A stretch of DNA of 64,000 nt from Tenuibacillus multivorans (GTDB lineage: Bacteria > Bacillota > Bacilli > Bacillales > Alkalibacillaceae). Shown piece by piece: positions 18,602 to 26,102 of the stretch; position 1 is the stretch's first letter; each line of letters starts with the position of its first letter. Position numbers and translations under genes: made by a program. The DNA lies in contig NZ_FNIG01000003.1 of the NCBI RefSeq assembly GCF_900103915.1, positions 310,001 to 374,000 of the forward strand. The letters are read 5' to 3'. The notes under the pieces are model-generated. The model saw only the letters and a program-made list of their open reading frames with translations. It ran no database searches and was not told the DNA's origin.

Positions 18602-20185
18602 TTATCTTTTATATACGATTTTCTCATTAACAATGGTCATGTTGACATTTAAAGTTGATAATTTAGATTGATCTATTTTAAACGGATCATGATCTAACAC
18701 AACAAAATCTGCAAAGAATCCACGTTTGAGCTGTCCTTGAACACCTTCCTTATTAATAACCTTCGCTGGATTTACTGTATATAAACAAAAGGCTTCATAA
18801 ACAGATAAACGTTCATGTTCATAATATGTCTGTCCATCATAAGCCGATCGTCTATTAACGGCAGCATCAATGCCTAACAAAGGATCAACTTCTTCAATAG
18901 GTGCATCTGATCCACCAGCACATAAAATCCCTTCATCCATATAAGTTTTCCACGGATATGATTGAGACGCTCGTTCTTGACCAACACGATCAACTACCCA
19001 CGGAAAATCTGACGCAACAAAAGTTGGCTGAACATCAATTATGATTGGTAGTTCTTTCAACCTCTCAATTAGGTCTGGTCGCATAATTTGCGCATGAATA
19101 ATTCGATCTTTTGTATTTTGAGGGGGTGGGTATTTTTCAATTAAACGGACAATTTTCTCCACCGCCTGATCTCCTATCGTGTGAACAGCAATTGGCATAT
19201 GATAATTTCTTGCTTTCATGACCAGCCCCTCTAATTGTTGATCCGTATGAATGGAAACTCCTTTTCGAGTCGAATCATCACTGTATGGTTCTGATAATAA
19301 AGCCGTTCGACCACCCAGTGCACCATCAACAAACAACTTCATCGCACCGAACTCTAACCAGTCGTCTATTTCACTTGGACGATAACCTTCATGATGTAAA
19401 TCATCTACGGCATCATGGTGCACGAGTAAATGTGCTCTGAAAAATTGTTTAGTGGGTATCACGTGATTAAATGCATCGAAGGTTTTCTTAAATCCTCCGT
19501 AATAGCTTAAGTCCTCACTATGACCAGACACAATCCCATGCGATAATAAATCATTAATCGATGTTTCAATCGCATGCTCCAAAAAAGAGATCGAAGGAAC
19601 TGGCATTTTCTCTTTAATTAAATCCTGTGCTTGGTCATGAAAGGCACCTGTTAAGTATCCATATGAATCGCGTTCAATAACGCCACCAGGAACATCTTGA
19701 GTTTGTTCATTCACACCTGCCAAATCCATAACTTTTGAATTAGCGACTAACGCATGACGACAAACTCTTGTTAAAATAACAGGATTACCTCCAGTTATTT
19801 CATCCAATTCTTCCTTATGAATAAAGGTTGGTTCATCCCAGTTATTTTCATTAAACCCTTCTCCAATAATCCATTGCTCCCCTTTTACATTCTGAATCGC
19901 GTTATGAACTTTATTTATAACATCTTGACGAGAGTGGATATCAGAAAGATCTAGTCTAAGAAGCTTTTCGCCGTGGCCAATAATATGTAAATGACTATCG
20001 ATAAATCCCGGGAATAATACACCTTCAAACGGTACTGTTTCATCTATTTCCTCGTTATATTTATTTTGTAATTCATCCTTATGACCTGTCTCGACAATTT
20101 TACCGTCTTTTGTAAAAATGGCTTCAACTGTTTCACCTTCGCCAGTCATCGGATAAATGGTGCCCCCAAACCATAATTTACCCAT
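18602..20185 (-). CDS. Amidohydrolase family protein, YtcJ-like
   Basis: A 527-residue metal-dependent amidohydrolase of the YtcJ/NfdA group. Metal-site motifs are visible: PGFIDSHLHIIGHG (HxH), a His-rich centre (FRAHLLVHHD; AVHTIGD) and the C-terminal Asp in CAGGSDAPIEEVDP. A carboxylated-lysine site is plausible around FVDGALGG. The substrate is unknown; relatives act on N-substituted formamides or amino-acid derivatives. The ATG has a GAAGGGGG ribosome site. It is the last conserved gene before the accessory stretch. Confidence 0.88.
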   Translation of the reverse strand: MGKLWFGGTIYPMTGEGETVEAIFTKDGKIVETGHKDELQNKYNEEIDETVPFEGVLFPGFIDSHLHIIGHGEKLLRLDLSDIHSRQDVINKVHNAIQNVKGEQWIIGEGFNENNWDEPTFIHKEELDEITGGNPVILTRVCRHALVANSKVMDLAGVNEQTQDVPGGVIERDSYGYLTGAFHDQAQDLIKEKMPVPSISFLEHAIETSINDLLSHGIVSGHSEDLSYYGGFKKTFDAFNHVIPTKQFFRAHLLVHHDAVDDLHHEGYRPSEIDDWLEFGAMKLFVDGALGGRTALLSEPYSDDSTRKGVSIHTDQQLEGLVMKARNYHMPIAVHTIGDQAVEKIVRLIEKYPPPQNTKDRIIHAQIMRPDLIERLKELPIIIDVQPTFVASDFPWVVDRVGQERASQSYPWKTYMDEGILCAGGSDAPIEEVDPLLGIDAAVNRRSAYDGQTYYEHERLSVYEAFCLYTVNPAKVINKEGVQGQLKRGFFADFVVLDHDPFKIDQSKLSTLNVNMTIVNEKIVYKR

Positions 20186-20386
20186 TAGATGTCCCCCTTC
20201 ACCTCGTAAGTTTTATCGACTGACTTAATACTATATCCTTCAATCACTGAATTTCAACTTTAACAATTTGGTAAATTGTTTATTAGAAATTTTTCCTTAC
20301 GACGTTGTCCATTCCCGACACTAAACTTGTCTTGCATTCCAGATTCCTAGAGGTTGATTATTCCATTACCATACAAAGAATCATAT

Positions 20387-21208
20387 CTACTCTACCATTC
20401 TTCTAAGATATTCACCGTCAATCACTAAGTCAGCTAGAACGTTTTGAAACATCGAAACAATACCATAGATTCCAGCTATTTCATTATTAGAGTAATATTT
20501 CTCGAGTTCCTTCCTGTCGATTGTAACCGGATAGGGCATTTGATGTGACAATTGAGTAGCTTGTGTTTTCAGCCTAGAAGACATCATGTTATATTCATCC
20601 GACCCAACATAGTTTTTCAAGTACTCCCAACTTACACCCAAAAATTTTGGATAATAAGCTAATGCGCGAAAGTCACTCGCTACATCAAATGATTGATGTT
20701 TTTCAGCTATGTCTAATAGTAAGTTCATCACATCAGGTGGGGCATCAGGTATACGCATCAATTCAATTTGTGGTAGAGAGGGAAATACACCCGGTATAAT
20801 AAATCCTTCTTTTTTATTAGATCCTTTAATTGGCCGATTGGCAAGACTTTCTAACCATGCAGAAGCAATCAAAAGAAGCTTAGGATTAACGTAATTAAAC
20901 GTAAATAAGATCCTTTTGATTTTAATCATGTCCTCATAATCATAAAGTTTTCCCCAATCTATTTTTGGAGAGTTTACGGATAGGCTTGGATAACGTAACA
21001 TTTGAGCGGCCTTTTCCATATTTACCGTCAGCATATTTGGTCTGACCTGATTCCAAGCAATTGTTAAGAATTTCTCATATAATGCAGTTGTTCTAAATAT
21101 GAAATTAACAACTGGTACTTTCAAAACATACTTTATATCCTGATAAATGAGTGACGTCTGACCCTTAGCTTCAGATTCAAATATTTCCGGAACTCCATAG
21201 TGATCCAT
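20387..21208 (-). CDS. Halocarboxylic acid dehydrogenase DehI-family protein
   Basis: A 273-residue alpha-helical protein made of two related halves: VPEIFESEAKGQTSLIYQDI at the N-terminus and PDAPPDVMNLLLDIAEKHQ near the middle. This matches the pseudo-repeat fold of DehI-type proteins, which include enzymes that hydrolyse D- and L-2-haloacids. Bacillus relatives are annotated by similarity only, and the reaction here is unproven. I could not map the catalytic Asp by eye. It opens the accessory stretch and is transcribed away from it. Confidence 0.7.
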   Translation of the reverse strand: MDHYGVPEIFESEAKGQTSLIYQDIKYVLKVPVVNFIFRTTALYEKFLTIAWNQVRPNMLTVNMEKAAQMLRYPSLSVNSPKIDWGKLYDYEDMIKIKRILFTFNYVNPKLLLIASAWLESLANRPIKGSNKKEGFIIPGVFPSLPQIELMRIPDAPPDVMNLLLDIAEKHQSFDVASDFRALAYYPKFLGVSWEYLKNYVGSDEYNMMSSRLKTQATQLSHQMPYPVTIDRKELEKYYSNNEIAGIYGIVSMFQNVLADLVIDGEYLRRMVE

Positions 21209-21463
21209 TCAATCATCCCCCGAATGTGTACTTATTCTCTTAACTTCATTATTTTATGTTCTGAAAGACATCTGTGTTAATTAGGTCCACTTCGACTGCA
21301 TCGAAGTTAAGCCCTAAATTAGTGAAAAAGAAAGCTCTTCTGCTTTCAAAGTAAGCCTAATCTAAGTCTATTCCTTCTGTACTAACATATATAATTAGAT
21401 GAAGGATTAAGAGGTTTTTACAGGAAGAGGCAAACCTATAGTGACATTAATTTTCAACAAGCG

Positions 21464-21685
21464 ATGGTACCACCATTTCGCCCAGAAACAGGAATGTCAC
21501 CAACCAAAATACCTGTCTATTCAACAGAAACACCATCAGTTCCACCCTATCTTCCATATCGAAAAGTGAGTGTTTATCCACGTTATTTATCCTACAAACA
21601 ATTAAAAAATGCTTATCTTCCTCAAAATTTAGCTTTTTATAGAAGGGATGAATTTGGCTTGGGAAACGTTAAGGGAAGATATTAA
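21464..21685 (+). CDS. Proline- and tyrosine-rich small hypothetical protein
   Basis: A 73-residue open frame beginning MVPPFRPETGMSPTKIPVYS and rich in Pro, Tyr and Val (SVPPYLPYRKVSVYPRYL). The same frame is open for about 40 codons upstream without a good start. Its end overlaps the start of the molybdenum-enzyme remnant in another frame. I do not recognise it. It may be a real small protein, or the remains of a longer gene broken here. Confidence 0.4.
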   Translation: MVPPFRPETGMSPTKIPVYSTETPSVPPYLPYRKVSVYPRYLSYKQLKNAYLPQNLAFYRRDEFGLGNVKGRY

Positions 21686-22091
21686 TGTCTATTCACAAGG
21701 TGAAATTGATCGTTGGGTTTATTCCACTTGTAATATTTGTTCAAATGGATGTGGCTGCTTTATCGCTGTAAAAGACAATAAAATAGTTGGGATGAAAGGA
21801 AATAAAGACTATCCCATAAACAGAGGACGCCTTGGACCAAAAGGGGAAAACCAATGGTGGGCAAACAATAGCTCTGATCGACTATCAACACCACTTATCC
21901 GGAATTCACAAGGTGTACTCGTTCAAGTTCAAATGCATTTGAAAGTTCTTTATGGTGACGGTGTTATGATAAATGAAATGCATACGATGTTAAATCAAAC
22001 TGAAAATAAAACATCTTTGAAAACTGAAATAAATACCATACAAGAAACGTTATCTCAACTAGTTAGACATATTACAGAAATTTTTGGTTAA
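21654..22091 (+). pseudogene. Molybdopterin oxidoreductase, N-terminal fragment fused to a foreign tail
   Basis: The first 95 or so residues are a classic Mo/W-bisPGD enzyme N-terminus: a 4Fe-4S binding motif (STCNICSNGCGCFIAV), then GMKGNKDYPINRGRLGPKGE and SDRLSTPLIRNSQG. The usual 600-residue catalytic part should follow but is missing. After LVQVQ the sequence becomes an unrelated, coiled-coil-like tail (NQTENKTSLKTEINTIQETLSQL) and stops. The TTG at 21654 has an AGAAGGG site; an ATG at 21648 is also possible. This looks like an internal deletion product and cannot be a working oxidoreductase. Confidence 0.75.
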
Positions 22092-22183
22092 AATATATTG
22101 TTCCTTCCCATTTCCAACAACTTTCAGGGCTCTGGGGAACAGTTTTATATGACGAGATTTAGAGATCGTTTTTACTAAAAAAG

Positions 22184-22214
22184 CCTGCTCTAACTTTTGC
22201 CTTGTTAGGGCAGG
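22184..22214 (-). terminator. Terminator downstream of DUF1657 gene
   Basis: CCTGCTCTAAC pairs with GTTAGGGCAGG (one mismatch). On the minus strand it is followed by CTTTTTTAG. A second, weaker hairpin (GGAGGTTGG/CCAACCCCC) lies closer to the gene at 22344-22364. Confidence 0.6.
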
Positions 22215-22377
22215 TGTAAGTGAGCTTCCTGATACCCTATTCTAATATTAGCGCTTATTGTATATATAGGTTTCAACCGATAAAGTTTTAGTGAAAAACT
22301 AGGCTTAAAGCCAATACCGAAGTCTGAGTGTGTAGAAATGAAAGGAGGTTGGAAAACCAACCCCCTCATGAAAGAAA

Positions 22378-22581
22378 CTATTGCCTATATTGTGGCTCTT
22401 CTTGTTCTATTTGCGTAACTCTTGGTTCAACATTTTGTAAAATAGCACTTGTTTGTTGCGCAGCATCTTGGTAAAGTTGTTTTGCTTCTTTATCCTCCGT
22501 TTGAAGTGCAAATTGTTCAAAGCTTGCTTGGGCACTTTTTAACCCCGCTATAGTTTGTTTCACCTGACTTATGACAGTCAT
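22378..22581 (-). CDS. DUF1657 domain protein (spoVA2mob-type)
   Basis: A 67-residue helical protein that is a single DUF1657 domain (VKQTIAGLKSAQASFEQFAL, EDKEAKQLYQDAAQQT). I place the start at the ATG after GAAGGAGGG; the frame opens further upstream. DUF1657 proteins are encoded in the mobile spoVA2mob operons, which give spores high heat resistance and slower germination. Here it follows the 2Duf-like gene on the same strand, about 165 bases downstream. The SpoVAC, SpoVAD and SpoVAEb genes of that operon are absent. Confidence 0.85.
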   Translation of the reverse strand: MTVISQVKQTIAGLKSAQASFEQFALQTEDKEAKQLYQDAAQQTSAILQNVEPRVTQIEQEEPQYRQ

Positions 22582-22747
22582 AAATGGGATTCCCTCCTTC
22601 AAAAATTTATCAATCATAGTTTGGATATTGATTTGTTTAATATTCCCTCATTAGCCTAAATTTTATTGCTAACTAATCTGGAAAGTAGACAAATAGAGTT
22701 TTTTTGAATATAGACATTACTTCTTTTATCCTTTATAAGATTTACCC

Positions 22748-23611
22748 CTATTCTTTAAGATATGGAATGACTTTATTAATGAGATCTTGTAGTTCTTTGG
22801 ATTGATTTAAATACATCTTTTTCGCCACCTGATCATCAGTTTGTATTGCGAAACTTTCTAAATCGCCTTGCATTTTTCTAAGTTGGGCTGCAAGAAGGGG
22901 TTTTTGTTTAACCTGTTGTGGCTTCTTTTCCTCATTATATAAATCGACATGAACATTTCCCTTTGAATCAATTTGGGCTAAAAATACATCCTTAAAATCT
23001 TCTGCCCCTTGTTTCTTTATTTCACCAAGTAACCACTCCTCAGAATATCCAAGATACTGAACTCGCTTTCTTAATACATATCCATCCATAATAATTAAAG
23101 ATGGGGCATGTTCTGACTCTACGGGTAACCCTATATCTTTGGGCGTTAATGGGTTATTTTCCGTCTTCTTCATGACACTAATTTTTCCATTAGTTTCTAA
23201 GACAGCGGATTCAACGTCCGCAAGTTTAAATACGTTTTTTTCCCGTAGACCCATCATTAAATCATCAAATGTCATCCTAACTTTAAGTAAATTCTTTTCT
23301 ATAATATTTCCATCTTGTATTAGAGTGGTCGGACTTCCTTCAACTATTTGCCTAATTTTTAATGACTCTAAGGCGAAAAACGCAATTAATATAGAGAAGG
23401 TTGTAAAAATAATCATACCGATGATTGTATTCAATGGTTGTATGTTTGTATTGATTGCAAGTGATGCGGCAATATTTCCAATCGTAATTCCAGTGATATA
23501 ATCAAAAAATGTCATCTGTGCAATTTGTTTTTTTCCAAGTATTCTAGCTATCAATAAAACAAAGAAAAAAGCAAACACAGATCGAATAATTATGACGGTG
23601 TACTCAGGCAT
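22748..23611 (-). CDS. 2Duf-like membrane protein: DUF421 plus C-terminal DUF1657-like domain
   Basis: A 287-residue protein. Three N-terminal transmembrane helices (residues about 5-85) and a soluble YetF/DUF421 domain (SPTTLIQDGNIIEKNL; MDGYVLRKRVQYLG) are followed by a tail homologous to the neighbouring DUF1657 protein (AAQLRKMQGDLESFAIQTDDQ). This fusion is the architecture of 2Duf, a spore inner-membrane protein of spoVA2mob operons linked to wet-heat resistance. The ATG has a GGAGGAT site. It is divergent from the DUF4363 gene, with about 85 bases between them that may hold forespore promoters. Confidence 0.88.
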   Translation of the reverse strand: MPEYTVIIIRSVFAFFFVLLIARILGKKQIAQMTFFDYITGITIGNIAASLAINTNIQPLNTIIGMIIFTTFSILIAFFALESLKIRQIVEGSPTTLIQDGNIIEKNLLKVRMTFDDLMMGLREKNVFKLADVESAVLETNGKISVMKKTENNPLTPKDIGLPVESEHAPSLIIMDGYVLRKRVQYLGYSEEWLLGEIKKQGAEDFKDVFLAQIDSKGNVHVDLYNEEKKPQQVKQKPLLAAQLRKMQGDLESFAIQTDDQVAKKMYLNQSKELQDLINKVIPYLKE

Positions 23612-23695
23612 ATTAATCCTCCAAATTACAACTCATTTATTCTCTTATTATGGTTAAAATAAGTGAAAAGATTATACCTAGCTACGGAGGAGAAT

Positions 23696-24043
23696 ATGAA
23701 AACACTAAAAATTAGCATAATTTGGTTATGTTTAACCACTATTCTTTTCGGTTGCTCCGAAGATTATATTCAGAAAAAACCACTACCTCAAAAGGCAATA
23801 GAAATAGAAAGCCTTGTGAATCAATCCGATTGGGATAAAGCAAGAAAGGAAGTAAAGCATATAGAGAAAATATATAACAAGAATAAATGGATGTATCAGC
23901 TACTGGGAAATTCAACAGAGTATAATTACCTGGATCAACATATAAAACAATTATCAGTGTCAGTGGAGGAAAAGGATCAAAAAGAAGCCAAATTCAACCT
24001 AAAGCTGATTGAACATTATATAGAATCGATTTATTTTAGATAA
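23696..24043 (+). CDS. DUF4363 family lipoprotein
   Basis: A 115-residue protein with a lipoprotein signal (KISIIWLCLTTILFGC, lipobox LFGC) and a helical DUF4363 domain (QSDWDKARKEVKHIEKIYNK). The start is the ATG after ACGGAGGAG; the longer frame to 23663 is unlikely. DUF4363 proteins commonly accompany YetF/2Duf genes in sporulating bacilli. Here it is divergent from the 2Duf-like gene, which supports a shared spore-membrane role. Its biochemical role is unknown. Confidence 0.8.
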   Translation: MKTLKISIIWLCLTTILFGCSEDYIQKKPLPQKAIEIESLVNQSDWDKARKEVKHIEKIYNKNKWMYQLLGNSTEYNYLDQHIKQLSVSVEEKDQKEAKFNLKLIEHYIESIYFR

Positions 24044-24123
24044 ATCGTCAAAATTTTTCTAAATAAAAGAAGCTAGTCACCTTAGTTTTTTACAAAAAAT
24101 CATGGGATACTGGAGGCCTAAAT

Positions 24124-25233
24124 ATGAATCAAAATAAAGTAAATCAAAGCGGACAAAAGTTGGACAAAGCAGTAAATAAAACTAACATAAGTGAACTAGA
24201 TACATTGGAAGTTCAACCATTTAGAAAGATAAATCTAAAAAAATTAGAGGATCAAGTCATTGTAATTACAGGTGCATCAAGTGGAATAGGTCTGGTTACA
24301 GCAAGAATGGCTGCTTCAAGGGGTGCAAAAGTTGTTGTAGCAGCAAGAAATGAAGAAGCATTAAGGCAATTAGTAATGGAATTCAAAGAAAATGGATACC
24401 CTGCAACCTATGTAACAGCGGACGTAGGTAGTGAAGAAGATATAAAGAAAATTGCAGAAACTGCATTAAATGAGTTTGGGCGTTTTGACACATGGGTTAA
24501 TAATGCTGGCGTATCCATCTACGGACACGCGATGGATGTAAGCAATGAAGACATCAAGCGTATGTTTGATACAAACTTTTGGAGTGTCGTATACGGGACA
24601 AAAATTGCTGTAAAACATTTTAAAGAAAGAGGTTATCCAGGCGCTATTATTAATGTCGGAAGTATTTTCGGAGATAGAGGCACAGTTATTCAATCCACTT
24701 ATGCTGCTGCTAAATTTGCTGTACATGGCTGGACTGAAAGTATAAGAATGGAACTGGAAAAAGAAAAAGCACCTGTATCAGTTACACTTATCCACCCTGG
24801 CAGAATCGATACCCCTTACAATGAACATGCGAGAAGTTACCTAAATAAACAACCAGCACATAGAGGGATGATTTATCCACCTGAAGCTGTAGCTGAATCC
24901 ATACTTTACTCCGCCGAATATCCGAAAAGAGATATGTATATCGGCTCACAAGCAAAAATTACAGAACTACTTGGAACACTTTTACCACGTCTTACTGATA
25001 AAATAATGGAAGTCATAATGTATCCAACCCAACATGCTAACAAACCTTCTAAGTCACCTGAGGAAAGTGCTTTATATCACGCAGGTTATGGCTTACGTGA
25101 AAGAGGAACAAATATAGGGTGGATTCGGTCTCGTAGTTTGTATGTGAAGACTAGTAAACATCCCGTCGTTACTTCTATGATTGTAGCCGGATTAAGTGCT
25201 TTAGTTTGGTCTAGATTTAAACGAAAAAGTTAA
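24124..25233 (+). CDS. SDR family oxidoreductase with N-terminal extension and C-terminal membrane tail
   Basis: A 369-residue short-chain dehydrogenase. Residues 1-40 are a charged extension. The Rossmann core has TGASSGIG, NNAG and the active-site pair S / YAAAK (YAAAKFAVHGW). The C-terminal end is hydrophobic and then basic (VTSMIVAGLSALVWSRFKRKS), suggesting membrane attachment. The substrate is unknown. The start has a TGGAGG site. It lies 80 bases after the DUF4363 gene and about 240 bases before the GMC oxidoreductase pair, which may use related substrates (inference). Confidence 0.88.
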   Translation: MNQNKVNQSGQKLDKAVNKTNISELDTLEVQPFRKINLKKLEDQVIVITGASSGIGLVTARMAASRGAKVVVAARNEEALRQLVMEFKENGYPATYVTADVGSEEDIKKIAETALNEFGRFDTWVNNAGVSIYGHAMDVSNEDIKRMFDTNFWSVVYGTKIAVKHFKERGYPGAIINVGSIFGDRGTVIQSTYAAAKFAVHGWTESIRMELEKEKAPVSVTLIHPGRIDTPYNEHARSYLNKQPAHRGMIYPPEAVAESILYSAEYPKRDMYIGSQAKITELLGTLLPRLTDKIMEVIMYPTQHANKPSKSPEESALYHAGYGLRERGTNIGWIRSRSLYVKTSKHPVVTSMIVAGLSALVWSRFKRKS

Positions 25234-25341
25234 TTGGGTTAATGACATTAATAAGGGGATCTATATACGAAATGGTTTATTTTATATTGATAATATTTCT
25301 TCAACCCTGGAGCTCTTAACCTTGCGATAAAACTCATACAG

Positions 25342-25373
25342 TGCACCCTTACTCCCCCCAGGGTGCTTCTTCT
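25342..25373 (+). terminator. Terminator after the membrane-tailed SDR gene
   Basis: GCACCCT pairs with AGGGTGC, followed by TTCTTCT. It lies about 110 bases after the stop. Confidence 0.6.
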
Positions 25374-25473
25374 AATAAAATTCCTTCATATCTAGCAATA
25401 TCAAATTAAATCATAAAAAAAGGAACTTAAAAATACAGTAGTAGTAGTTTATAAAGTTAGAAAGAGGTGAACC

Positions 25474-26100
25474 ATCATCAGTGTTTATACCCCACATCAA
25501 GAATATGTGCAGGCAACTTTCCAGGCTCTTACGGATGCCTTAGTACCTGAATCAGAGCAACACGGATATGGCCCCCATATTGGTTCTGCAGATATGGGAG
25601 TCCATGAATATATCATCTATGGACTAAATCATTATATTTCAATTCAGCAACAGTTGGATCGTTGTATCATCCCTCTTGCTTATCCCACAGCCATCATGTT
25701 AGATGTTGCAGCAATACAGCTAGTGAATGCACAACAAGCACAACCTTCCTCGCAAAGCCTGTTTCCCAAAGGACGAATGTTTTCTTACCTTTCCCGAAAA
25801 GATCGGGTTCGAACCTTATCCGTATTAGAGAATCTTAATCTCGATCTTTACTTGTTACCATCCCCTTATAAAAATAATTCTGGATTAGTCAAACATGTAG
25901 TTGATGTCTTAAATCGCTTTTCACTTTTTGGATATTATTCAGAGTGGCCGGCTTACGGAACTACACGATTATTTCCACCGGATTATCGTCGACTTGAATT
26001 TTTCCCTTTGTGTTGGCAACAAGTTGGCTATCCTGGCGTATCTTTGGGCTACCGTGACTTTCGTGGTTTCTTATTAAAAATGCGAAGAAGTGAGGGTTAA
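25474..26100 (+). CDS. Gluconate 2-dehydrogenase subunit 3 family protein, probable ATC start
   Basis: A protein of about 208 residues. The body matches the small subunit of gluconate 2-dehydrogenase-type enzymes (TFQALTDALVPE; YPGVSLGYRDFRGFLL). The first standard start in frame is GTG at 25507, which has no ribosome site. An AAAGAGGTGA site at 25461-25470 points to ATC codons at 25474 or 25477. These would add the plausible N-terminus SVYTPHQEYVQ. No Tat signal is seen, unlike periplasmic gamma subunits. It ends 2 bases before the GMC gene, so the two are one unit. It probably chaperones or partners the flavin subunit. Confidence 0.75.
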   Translation: MISVYTPHQEYVQATFQALTDALVPESEQHGYGPHIGSADMGVHEYIIYGLNHYISIQQQLDRCIIPLAYPTAIMLDVAAIQLVNAQQAQPSSQSLFPKGRMFSYLSRKDRVRTLSVLENLNLDLYLLPSPYKNNSGLVKHVVDVLNRFSLFGYYSEWPAYGTTRLFPPDYRRLEFFPLCWQQVGYPGVSLGYRDFRGFLLKMRRSEG

Positions 26101-26102
26101 AA

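Noticed and set aside
21280-21310. ACTTCGA/TCGAAGT hairpin near the DehI-like gene
   Set aside because: Only 7 bp, with no U tail and no nearby gene start. Probably chance or part of the decayed region.
23612-23695. Forespore (sigma-G) promoters between the 2Duf-like and DUF4363 genes
   Set aside because: A CATAATA box on the minus strand resembles a -10, but no -35 at correct spacing could be confirmed by eye.
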